Below are positions 7,384 to 13,298 of a DNA stretch of 13,298 bases, in pieces. The DNA lies in assembly GCA_025357775.1 (NCBI GenBank), contig JANXOQ010000030.1, positions 1-13,298 of the forward strand, in the 5' to 3' direction. The position numbers and the translations under genes are program-made. The DNA is from Ferruginibacter sp. Lineage in GTDB: Bacteria > Bacteroidota > Bacteroidia > Chitinophagales > Chitinophagaceae. The notes below the pieces were generated by a model. That model made no database searches. It was not told the DNA's origin and saw only the letters and a program-made list of their open reading frames with translations. Numbering within the stretch: position 1 is the stretch's first letter; each line of letters begins with the position of its first letter.

Positions 7384-8091
7384 ATGAATTTAGTCTATAA
7401 AAATCTCAAACAGATTTACCCCAATGCTGTTTCAATTGGAGATTGTTATATGGAGACAAATGGCTCTACTTTTCTGCTAAGTGAATATGTTCTTGAAGGA
7501 GGCATTATTGATGAAAATTTCGGTATTTCTTTATTAGCAAAATATGGTGCTTCCAAAACGCCTGACGATATTATTGAAGCTTGGAATACGATTGTAGTAT
7601 ATAAATCTGCTACGAATGAAATAATAGAATTGCCCGAAAAATATCATACACAAATCAAATTTTTATCCATAGAAAAAGATAAAATTAACTTGCAAATATT
7701 AGAGGTAGGCGATGTGTGGGTAGATGAAGTATTCGCTGTAGATTTTGAAGCGATTCACACTCCAATAGCCTACAATTTTGTGCCATATACTTCATTTGAA
7801 AATGTGCATTTTGGTATGCCAATAAGCGAAGCAAGAAAGTGCTTTAGTGTATATGTAGAGCCATTTAAAAAGCCCGAAGATTGCACCGTTCTTGCGTATG
7901 ATAAATTGGGATTTTATCTTCATTTTGATAAAGAATTATTATTAGAATATGTAGAAATATTTGGGCCAATAAAATTGAACTTAAATGGCGTTGAAATATT
8001 TGATGTATTCAAAAATGATTTAGTAAATTCAGTAATAAATCAAAACATAGAGCATAAGCTCGGAGGGCAAGATATTGATATAAAGCAATAG
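7384..8091 (+). CDS. two-domain hypothetical protein, probable immunity protein (235 aa)
   Basis: The N-terminal domain (about residues 1-125) has strands including YVLEGGIIDENFGISLL (35-51), NTIVVYKSA, ELPEKYHTQIKFLSIEKDKI (82-101) and a closing GDVWVDEVFAVDF. It resembles the C-terminal domain of the DUF6985-like protein encoded upstream. The C-terminal domain (about 135-215) starts SFENVHFGMPISEARKCF and ends LGFYLHF...LLLEYVEIFGP...LNGVEIF. This is an 'FGM..xEA...' plus 'LEfIE' layout common among immunity proteins. No signal peptide or membrane segment is present. The C-terminal tail (EHKLGGQDIDIKQ) may be shortened: just beyond the TAG at 8089-8091, further coding-like remnants are found. 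No named family can be given with confidence. It is probably in the same transcript as the two genes before it. Confidence 0.8.
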   Translation: MNLVYKNLKQIYPNAVSIGDCYMETNGSTFLLSEYVLEGGIIDENFGISLLAKYGASKTPDDIIEAWNTIVVYKSATNEIIELPEKYHTQIKFLSIEKDKINLQILEVGDVWVDEVFAVDFEAIHTPIAYNFVPYTSFENVHFGMPISEARKCFSVYVEPFKKPEDCTVLAYDKLGFYLHFDKELLLEYVEIFGPIKLNLNGVEIFDVFKNDLVNSVINQNIEHKLGGQDIDIKQ

Positions 8092-8132
8092 GGAGCTTAT
8101 GTGTCGGGCATAAAAAAATCAATGATAGATGA

Positions 8133-8240
8133 GATGATAAAGATGTAACACCGTCTAAAATTACTTATATGGGATTGTACCGAAAGGGATATTACGACAA
8201 AATGGTAGAATTACTTGGCCCTTATTGGATGAGTGCTTAG
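8133..8240 (+). pseudogene. C-terminal remnant of an unknown gene
   Basis: From 8133 the frame reads DDKDVTPSKITYMGLYRKGYY and then DKMVELLGPYWMSA before TAG 8238-8240. The composition (Tyr, Gly, Trp, amphipathic helix DKMVELLG) is protein-like and unlike random AT-rich sequence. The frame is closed upstream by TGA at 8130-8132 and has no proper start. It could be the 3' end of a deleted immunity gene, or a frame-disrupted extension of the gene ending at 8091, because the stretch 8092-8132 is also open in neighbouring frames. Confidence 0.4.
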
Positions 8241-8283
8241 TTGATTTTATAGTTTTACTTTCAATATTAAAAAAAATAAAAAA

Positions 8284-9012
8284 GTGATAAATCTCCCACC
8301 AAAATTCAAATTAATTGCTAAAGAAGCTTTGCAGTATAGAATAAAATCTATGCAAGATTTGCTTGATAATCCTAATACGAAGGACGAAGAATTGGCTGCA
8401 ATTGCTGATGGCAATGATATTCCAATACTTGAAGCTGTAATTAATAACTTGGAGTTATTAGAAAAAGATAAAAGAAGATGCTACAATTTATTGAAAGACG
8501 AAGATGGACTTATGTTGCAAGAAGAAGGCAGGCCTTATGACGAAACCCAACATTTTCTTTTTTCATTTTTGGCAAAAGATTATAACGAAGCAGGAAGTAT
8601 AATGAACAAATTTATGGATTGGTCGCAGTACATTCCAATGCCTGAGCATATTGCTACAAAACGAACTTTGACTTTATTTGATGAACACAAAGAACCTATT
8701 GCCGATGTAGATGTATTTTTTTATCAACCACAAGAGCTTGACGACATCACAAGTAGCTGTGAGTTCCATATAAATATTAATCATAAAAATCCAACAGGAA
8801 TTGGTTGGAAAAATAAAACAGAAAGTTTAGGTGCAAAAAATATTGCCGGCGTAGATAGCACACAAGCCTTACTATTAGCTATGCGTACTGCTGAAGTAAT
8901 TATTGAATGCTATAACAACGATAATAAAAATAAAATTTATTGGTTGGAATATGGGCAAAAAGCAATGCTTTTACATTTAGGAAATATAACTTTAGACGAA
9001 AATAATTTATAA
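8284..9012 (+). CDS. hypothetical protein with C-terminal DUF6968-like domain (242 aa)
   Basis: The start is GTG at 8284, directly behind an A-rich leader; no ATG in frame fits better. Residues 1-117 are mostly helical and acidic (KEALQYRIKSMQDLLDNP, AVINNLELLEKDKRR, and an FLFSFLAKDY segment) and were not recognised. Residues about 122-221 match the pattern I associate with DUF6968: IATKRTLTLFD at the start, DVDVFFYQPQELDD, a SSCEFHI strand with Cys159, and the diagnostic AGVDSTQALLLAMRTAEVII helix (188-207), followed by IYWLEYG. DUF6968 is common in immunity loci, but its function is not established. Cytosolic; no membrane segment. The usual DUF6968 protein is about half this length, so the N-terminal extension is a fusion of interest. 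Confidence 0.8.
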   Translation: MINLPPKFKLIAKEALQYRIKSMQDLLDNPNTKDEELAAIADGNDIPILEAVINNLELLEKDKRRCYNLLKDEDGLMLQEEGRPYDETQHFLFSFLAKDYNEAGSIMNKFMDWSQYIPMPEHIATKRTLTLFDEHKEPIADVDVFFYQPQELDDITSSCEFHININHKNPTGIGWKNKTESLGAKNIAGVDSTQALLLAMRTAEVIIECYNNDNKNKIYWLEYGQKAMLLHLGNITLDENNL

Positions 9013-9020
9013 AATATAAT

Positions 9021-9442
9021 AAGATAACTAATGCATTTTCTAGTAAATACGATGCTATAATAAAATTTTTTGATAAATTTCACTTTAAAGATTTTTTGAA
9101 CAAGTAAGAAAATCTTCAACTTATAAAGAGATTTTTTCAAGCAATTGATAAACTTGGTAATTTATATTTGAATATAGGTTATTAACAGGTTTTTAGTACA
9201 AATGAAAAAAAGGAATTTACACAGCATCAATTATTAGAAACTAATAGATGAAAGCACAATTCAAGCAAAAAGAATTTAATATTGAAAAACTTAAAAAGGT
9301 TGTTCAAGATATTGAAGATTAAGAAATTGCTAGAGTAATATAAACTTTTGTAAAAGACGATGATTTTGAAAAAGAACCTACAACAGAAATACCTGTAAAA
9401 CTTATACTAAATAAAAATAGAAAATTTACTGAAGTCAAATGA
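9021..9442 (+). pseudogene. decayed gene with several in-frame stops
   Basis: In the first frame, protein-like sequence (SSKYDAIIKFFDKFHFKDFL) is interrupted by TAA at 9105, TAA at 9183 and TGA at 9249. Between the stops lie ENLQLIKRFFQAIDKLGNL and TNEKKEFTQHQLLE. A second frame then takes over from an ATG at 9248 (KAQFKQKEFNIEKLKKVVQDIED), with TAA at 9320 and 9341, and continues as TFVKDDDFEKEPTTEIPVKL to TGA 9440-9442. That TGA overlaps the ATG of the next gene (ATGA), as expected for a once-coupled gene. The four TAA stops would each be a single C-to-T change from CAA (Gln). This fits an abandoned cytosolic immunity-type gene. No family was recognised. Confidence 0.5.
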
Positions 9443-11154
9443 AAAAACTACTCTTTATACTATTAGCTATTTCAACTTTTGCCAACGCACAAAACGATAC
9501 GATTTGGATGAGCAAATTCAATAGTATGACGACGAAACATTCGGCAGAATATTTTAGAATAATCAAGAAAATTAATGAAAAATCTTTTTTAATAAATGAT
9601 TATCGACTTAACAAGACCAAAATACTCGAACAAACTTGTAACATCAATGAAGACAAAACTTTTGACGGAAAGGATACTAATTTTTTTGAAGATGGAAAAA
9701 CAGTATCAATATTTGAAATAAAAAACAGCTACATCAATGGTAGGGCTATAAGTTTTTTGAAAAGCGGTAGTAAAACCGAGTGTATTTATAAAAATAATAT
9801 ACCTTTTGAGGGCAGTATTACTTTTCAAGAAAAAGGTTATTGCGTGCAACATATTGCTAAAAATGGTTTGCCTCTATCAGATAAATATTATAATGATGAC
9901 AACGAAAATTCAGGCTACGTTGATACTTTTTTAAACGGAATTAAAACCCGAAAATCATTTGATAAAAATGGAATAATTATAGGAGAAGCGATTTATGATA
10001 AAGAAAATAATGTTGTGAGCGGTATTGAAGGACAATATTCATTTGAAGCACCTTTAGTTTTACATAAATTAATACATTATAAAAACAAAAAAATAGTTAA
10101 AGAAGTTTTTTTGCTAAATAATGGAAACAAAAGAGAGATAAAAACCTACAATATTAACAAAACGGAAACAACTGAAACTTTCGATAATAATTCAGTAAAA
10201 GTTGGTACTTTAACAGAGAAGGATGGAATCCCAATACTTCAAGGAAAACGCTATTCTTATTATGATCCTCTTTTTAAAGAAATTCCTGAAAGTTTAATTA
10301 CCTATAAGCAAGGAAAATTTTTTGAGGAAATTGTTTATGACAAAAAAGCTGTTATAAAAATTAAAATTGATTATAACGAACAAGGCTACTTTAAAAATAA
10401 AACGCATTATGATAAGAATGGAAAAATTATAGGTAAACTATCACAATTTGGAGAAGGCGGAATAAATGGATTAGATATTCATGGAAATCATTTTGTAGAA
10501 TATAAAAATGGTAAAAAAATAAGCGACAAAGAATTTTATAATTCGGGAGAACTTTTAAGTAGTGAAATCAATAATATAATTACTTATTTAGACAAAAAAG
10601 ATCAAAAAATTGGAGAAATAGACGGTAATTTCAAAAGAGATGGTGAATTCTATAATTCTCCATACGAAGGAATTGTATATAGCTATAGTGATAATAATGA
10701 TTGTTTAAGCGGGTATAGAAAATATAAAAAGGGAGTTTTAGTTGAAGGTGTAAACTATTTTTATGAAAGTTGTAATTATATTATTGAAAATCAAAAATTT
10801 TATAGTGATAAACAAGAAGCTTATAACACTTATTATGGAGCTCCTATCAAGCAAATCAAGTATTTTAAAAATGGTATGAAAAAAATCGAGTTTCTTGATT
10901 ATATAGGTAATGAAGAATTTGGTAAAATAATTTATTATGATCCTACGGGTAAAAAAATAGGTGAATATGATAAAAATAAAAACGAAGGAACAAAATGCTT
11001 TTATTATGATCAAGAATCAGAAGATTTGGAAAGTATTGAAACGTATAAAAATGGCAAATTGCAAAATGAAAAAAAATTTCATCAAACCAAAAATTTCTTT
11101 GGCAACATTGTAACAAAAATTGAGCTGTTTGAGGAGATTGATCACTCTAAATAA
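9439..11154 (+). CDS. secreted YwqK/MORN-2-like repeat protein (571 aa)
   Basis: A clear signal peptide (KK, then LLFILLAISTFANA, cleavage probably after Ala17 before Gln18) sends the protein to the periplasm or outside. The mature part is built from degenerate beta-hairpin repeats of the YwqK/MORN-2 type. Four copies of a 'YDKNGK.IGE' unit are visible: FDKNGIIIGEAIYD (174-187), YDKNGKIIGKL (324-334), LDKKDQKIGEID (384-395) and YDPTGKKIGEYD (500-511). Interleaved 'YKNGK..' turns occur at about 289, 355, 429, 476 and 536. This family is often labelled 'toxin-antitoxin system YwqK antitoxin', a name without firm basis. The protein may bind a partner through its repeat surface. Its ATG overlaps the remnant upstream, and the next gene starts eight bases after its stop, so the two are probably co-translated. 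Confidence 0.85.
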   Translation: MKKLLFILLAISTFANAQNDTIWMSKFNSMTTKHSAEYFRIIKKINEKSFLINDYRLNKTKILEQTCNINEDKTFDGKDTNFFEDGKTVSIFEIKNSYINGRAISFLKSGSKTECIYKNNIPFEGSITFQEKGYCVQHIAKNGLPLSDKYYNDDNENSGYVDTFLNGIKTRKSFDKNGIIIGEAIYDKENNVVSGIEGQYSFEAPLVLHKLIHYKNKKIVKEVFLLNNGNKREIKTYNINKTETTETFDNNSVKVGTLTEKDGIPILQGKRYSYYDPLFKEIPESLITYKQGKFFEEIVYDKKAVIKIKIDYNEQGYFKNKTHYDKNGKIIGKLSQFGEGGINGLDIHGNHFVEYKNGKKISDKEFYNSGELLSSEINNIITYLDKKDQKIGEIDGNFKRDGEFYNSPYEGIVYSYSDNNDCLSGYRKYKKGVLVEGVNYFYESCNYIIENQKFYSDKQEAYNTYYGAPIKQIKYFKNGMKKIEFLDYIGNEEFGKIIYYDPTGKKIGEYDKNKNEGTKCFYYDQESEDLESIETYKNGKLQNEKKFHQTKNFFGNIVTKIELFEEIDHSK

Positions 11155-11162
11155 ATTGAATT

Positions 11163-11624
11163 ATGAAAGCGATAGATATAATCTCGTTTCTAGGACAATC
11201 AGTAAGTGAAACTTCGTTTTTCACTTTTCTTGAAAGCCATAATTTTGACACCAAAAAATTCTCCAAACTAGGTCAAAGACAAAATAAAAAACTTAAAAGA
11301 ATCGAAGCAATATCGAAACTTCACGGAATTGAGTTGCGATTTACAATAGAAAATGAAATTTTAGAATTGAATGTAATCGTTTTTTCGAAACCACAATCTG
11401 ATGGCTTGCAAGCGGTTTATGAAATTGAATATCCGTTTGGTTTGCATTTGAATCAGAAAAAAGAAGATTATGAAATTATTCTTGGAGATTTTGTTGGTTT
11501 TGACGAGCCGCAATCAAGAGAGTTTCACTACAAAAATTATGCAATTACAAGATTTTTTGAACCAAAAGATACTGACAAAAAAATAAAGAGTTTTGGAATT
11601 TTTGTAAAAAATCATTTAAAATAA
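11163..11624 (+). CDS. hypothetical protein, possible immunity protein (153 aa)
   Basis: This 153-residue cytosolic protein was not recognised by name. Its layout is common for immunity proteins: IISFLGQSVSETSFFTFLESH (about 5-25), then a central strand part (GIELRFTIENEILELNVIVF), EYPFGLHLNQKKEDYEIILGD (about 88-108, compare 'pfGL....e.v...lG'), and a closing strand pair with KKIKSFGIFV. There is no signal peptide, although it lies between secreted proteins, only eight bases behind the YwqK-like gene. It could protect the cell from, or chaperone, a neighbour's partner. Intact; the ATG at 11163 is the only sensible start. Confidence 0.75.
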   Translation: MKAIDIISFLGQSVSETSFFTFLESHNFDTKKFSKLGQRQNKKLKRIEAISKLHGIELRFTIENEILELNVIVFSKPQSDGLQAVYEIEYPFGLHLNQKKEDYEIILGDFVGFDEPQSREFHYKNYAITRFFEPKDTDKKIKSFGIFVKNHLK

Positions 11625-11689
11625 AAAAATATTGAAGCAGTAGTATTTAAAGGTTACATTATATTAATAATTATTGTAACATAAATAAT

Positions 11690-11831
11690 ATGGTTTTTTG
11701 TTTTTTTGTTCAAGAAAAACAAGAAACTCGCATGGATATTTATAGTTGTAATTATTGGATTAATGCTTATTTGTGGCTTATTCTATTTATGGTTATTACA
11801 ATCGCTTCAAGGCACAATGCCTAGACTTTAA
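11690..11831 (+). pseudogene. small single-span membrane protein with probable +1 base shift
   Basis: From 11691 an open frame reads WFFVFLFKKNKKLAW, continues with the hydrophobic IFIVVIIGLMLICGLFYLW and ends LQSLQGTMPRL before TAA 11829-11831. It lacks an in-frame start and is closed upstream by TAA 11682-11684. The ATG at 11690 is in the neighbouring frame. Removing one T from the run 11694-11699 (or 11701-11707) gives a complete protein of about 46 residues: a short hydrophobic start, a KKNKK cluster and one long membrane segment. This strongly suggests a small membrane protein broken by one additional base. Its function is unknown. Confidence 0.4.
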
Positions 11832-11886
11832 ATAAATATGAAATAAAAAGTGATACTGTAAATAATTTAAAATAAACAAAACAGAT

Positions 11887-12570
11887 ATGAAAAATTTAAT
11901 ATTACCATTAATAATGATTACACTTTTAAGCCAAGCCCAAGAAATAGATAACAAACTATTGGGGAAATTCACTACAAAAGATAAAAAATCATTGTATTCA
12001 AGTTTTAGTTTTGATAATAACGGTAAATCAGAAATTGATGAATTTGGGAAAGGTGATTATTTTATTAAAGGCGACACATTAATAATATTTCCCGACAAGG
12101 ATATTTTTAAATTTATTCTAAAAAACAACAAACTAATTGGTGTTTCAAATTGGGTAGATAAAGAAGTTTGGACAAAAAACAATGAAGCAATAAAAAACAA
12201 CAGAAAGAATGATGAAATGGCAAAAAACAATGCCAATTTATTGAACGAATATTATGTAAAAACAAGGTTGAAAAGTGACCCAATATTGATGCTTTTTGAT
12301 GAAAAATTGAAAGAAGATTACATCAATAACTTAAATAATTTATGCGATAAAAATTTAGTTAGAGCTTGCAAAGAATTATTTGGAATGGTGACCTTGGAAA
12401 ATGCAGGAGGAGTTGGTGCTGTGATAGACAACAAAACAAAATCTAAGATAAAACCAAATGAAAAATTGCAAAGAATAATAGATAAAGTAATAACATTGGA
12501 TACTACCGAAGGGGAATATTTAAATGAGTTGTATCAAACAATGATTAGCAATACAGATAAAGGAAAATAG
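11887..12570 (+). CDS. secreted hypothetical protein (227 aa)
   Basis: The N-terminus, KNLILPLIMITLLSQA before Gln18, is a signal peptide of the usual Bacteroidota form; no lipobox Cys is present, so the protein should be periplasmic or secreted. Residues about 20-95 look like a small beta domain of the kind seen in lipocalin-like 'DUF' proteins: LLGKFTTKDKKSLYSSFSFDNNGK, then KGDYFIKGDTLIIF and FKFILKNNKLIGVSN. The rest is helical and charged (AIKNNRKNDEMAKNNANLL, LFDEKLKEDYINNLNNLCDKN), with Cys153 and Cys161 possibly forming a disulphide. No family name can be given. It lies 50 bases before the WG-repeat gene, in the same direction. Confidence 0.75.
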   Translation: MKNLILPLIMITLLSQAQEIDNKLLGKFTTKDKKSLYSSFSFDNNGKSEIDEFGKGDYFIKGDTLIIFPDKDIFKFILKNNKLIGVSNWVDKEVWTKNNEAIKNNRKNDEMAKNNANLLNEYYVKTRLKSDPILMLFDEKLKEDYINNLNNLCDKNLVRACKELFGMVTLENAGGVGAVIDNKTKSKIKPNEKLQRIIDKVITLDTTEGEYLNELYQTMISNTDKGK

Positions 12571-12620
12571 TTTGAAAACTTTTATTACAGAGGCTATATA
12601 ACGACTCTAAAACTTAATAA

Positions 12621-13250
12621 ATGAAAAAAATAATTTTAATAATTGTCATTTTAATTAATACAAATGCAATTGCCCAAACAATAATCAATGAAAAACTAAT
12701 TCCTTTTCAAGACAAACAAGAAAAATGGGGTTATCTTGATGCAGATTCTGATAAAATTATGATTGCACCAAAATACTATGGTGCAAGTTTGTTTATAAAC
12801 AGCATTGCATCTGTTTATAACAATAATCCAAACTCAAAAACGCTCTATGATAAATCACTTTTTAGATATATTCGTGAAAATGGGACTGAAATAATGCCAA
12901 TAAATTTTAGTAACGTTTATGATGTAAAAGATCTGAACGATTCAATTATTACTAACCTAAAATTCATTGCGCTTGATAATGAAGAAAACGGGATTTTAAA
13001 ATTACCCGAAGGCAAATGGCTTGTTGAACCAGGCAAATACAAATATTTTAGATTTTATGCAGTTAATCAATTTTTAGCAGATGCCATAGATTTTTTTGAT
13101 GATGGTAAGAAATATAGCGCACCGAATGGTTGCAACATCAAACATGTTGATTTCGAAAACCGATTTTTTGATATTACAAAAGGCGAAAACGAACCCAATA
13201 GCGGCGTTTGTACCTGGGAAGGAAAAATTATTGTATCTCCTTCCTGCTGA
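12621..13250 (+). CDS. secreted WG-repeat protein, 3' end replaced at an assembly join
   Basis: A signal peptide (KKIILIIVILINTNAIA before Gln19) is followed by a WG repeat, KWGYLDADSDKIMIAPKYYGAS (W36-G37), in which the 'GxxD..g..vi.PkYd' pattern is clear. Degenerate units follow at FRYIRENGTEIMPINFSNVYD (81-101) and near the C-terminus in TWEGKIIVSP (198-207). WG-repeat proteins form beta-rich repeat arrays, usually in the periplasm or at the surface, and are thought to bind other molecules; the target is unknown. The last repeat would be expected to continue with a 'kYd'-like end. Instead it stops at TGA 13248-13250, within sequence that becomes GC-rich, so the final residues (SC) and the stop are probably foreign and the real gene is longer. 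Confidence 0.8.
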   Translation: MKKIILIIVILINTNAIAQTIINEKLIPFQDKQEKWGYLDADSDKIMIAPKYYGASLFINSIASVYNNNPNSKTLYDKSLFRYIRENGTEIMPINFSNVYDVKDLNDSIITNLKFIALDNEENGILKLPEGKWLVEPGKYKYFRFYAVNQFLADAIDFFDDGKKYSAPNGCNIKHVDFENRFFDITKGENEPNSGVCTWEGKIIVSPSC

Positions 13251-13298
13251 TCGACATGAAGAGCCCCGGCGTCAGCGTCCGGCCGATCATCACGCTGG
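13241..13298. other. GC-rich foreign end, probable chimeric join
   Basis: From about 13241 the composition jumps: 28 of the last 38 bases are G or C, while the preceding 13 kb is AT-rich throughout. One + frame stays open to the edge (FLLIDMKSPGVSVRPIITL). The - strand also has an open frame, so the identity is unclear. The codon choice is that of a high-GC bacterium. The join lies inside the WG-repeat gene with no repeat or insertion-sequence end around it. Confidence 0.7.

Noticed and set aside
4605..8284. Shared A-rich leader (ATTAAAAAAAATAAAAAA) before the genes at 4620 and 8284
   Set aside because: Low-complexity A-runs are expected ahead of Bacteroidota genes; the identity is not evidence of a repeat or regulatory site.
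10738..11013. 91-codon hydrophobic frame on the - strand within the YwqK/MORN-like gene
   Set aside because: It is the antisense of Lys-, Tyr- and Asn-rich repeats, which reads as Phe/Ile-rich sequence; no leader and no independent support.
1..13298. CRISPR array, insertion sequence, transposase or complete toxin gene
   Set aside because: No spaced direct repeats, no terminal inverted repeats flanking a transposase and no recognisable toxin domain were found on either strand.

Overview
The window looks like a piece of a Bacteroidota genome, probably near the Chitinophagaceae/Sphingobacteriales or Flavobacteriia. It is very AT-rich. Gene starts lack Shine-Dalgarno sequences and sit in A-rich leaders. 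A TAnnTTTG-type -7 element precedes the tRNA gene, and a weaker one precedes the nuclease gene. The secreted proteins all have signal peptides that end in Ala before Gln, and YwqK/MORN and WG-repeat proteins are present. This placement is inferred from such features, not from a database match.

Layout. Positions 1-3430 hold ordinary, well-kept genes: the 3' end of a probable SPOR-domain protein, an M20-family amidohydrolase (262-1437), a gene-poor 590-base gap with nested inverted repeats, and a metallo-beta-lactamase/beta-CASP nuclease of the RNase J/CPSF type (2030-3430). A tRNA-Glu(UUC) gene (3511-3582) follows, with a clear promoter and a strong hairpin terminator (3589-3619).

From 3852 to 13250 everything is on the + strand and accessory in character: about a dozen small, unrelated, mostly cytosolic proteins of 80-300 residues. 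Several resemble families seen as immunity proteins of polymorphic or contact-dependent toxins (DUF6985-like, DUF6968-like, HEAT-like, and proteins with FGM/FGL-type motifs). No toxin, secretion apparatus, transposase or recombinase is visible. The simplest reading is an orphan immunity-gene array lying behind a tRNA gene, comparable in idea to the acquired interbacterial defence clusters of Bacteroidales. The 3' part adds three secreted proteins: a 571-residue YwqK/MORN-like repeat protein, a 227-residue unknown and a WG-repeat protein.

The array is eroded. Three adjacent genes (4620-6055) each lack exactly one base in a homopolymer. A small membrane protein (11690-11831) seems to have one base too many. 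Two stretches (8133-8240, 9021-9442) look like gene remnants. The homopolymer pattern fits either long-read consensus errors or real decay or phase variation of dispensable genes.

The last ~58 bases (from about 13241) switch abruptly to GC-rich sequence (28 of the last 38 bases are G or C) in the middle of the WG-repeat gene. This is most likely a chimeric assembly join, so the end of that gene should not be trusted.
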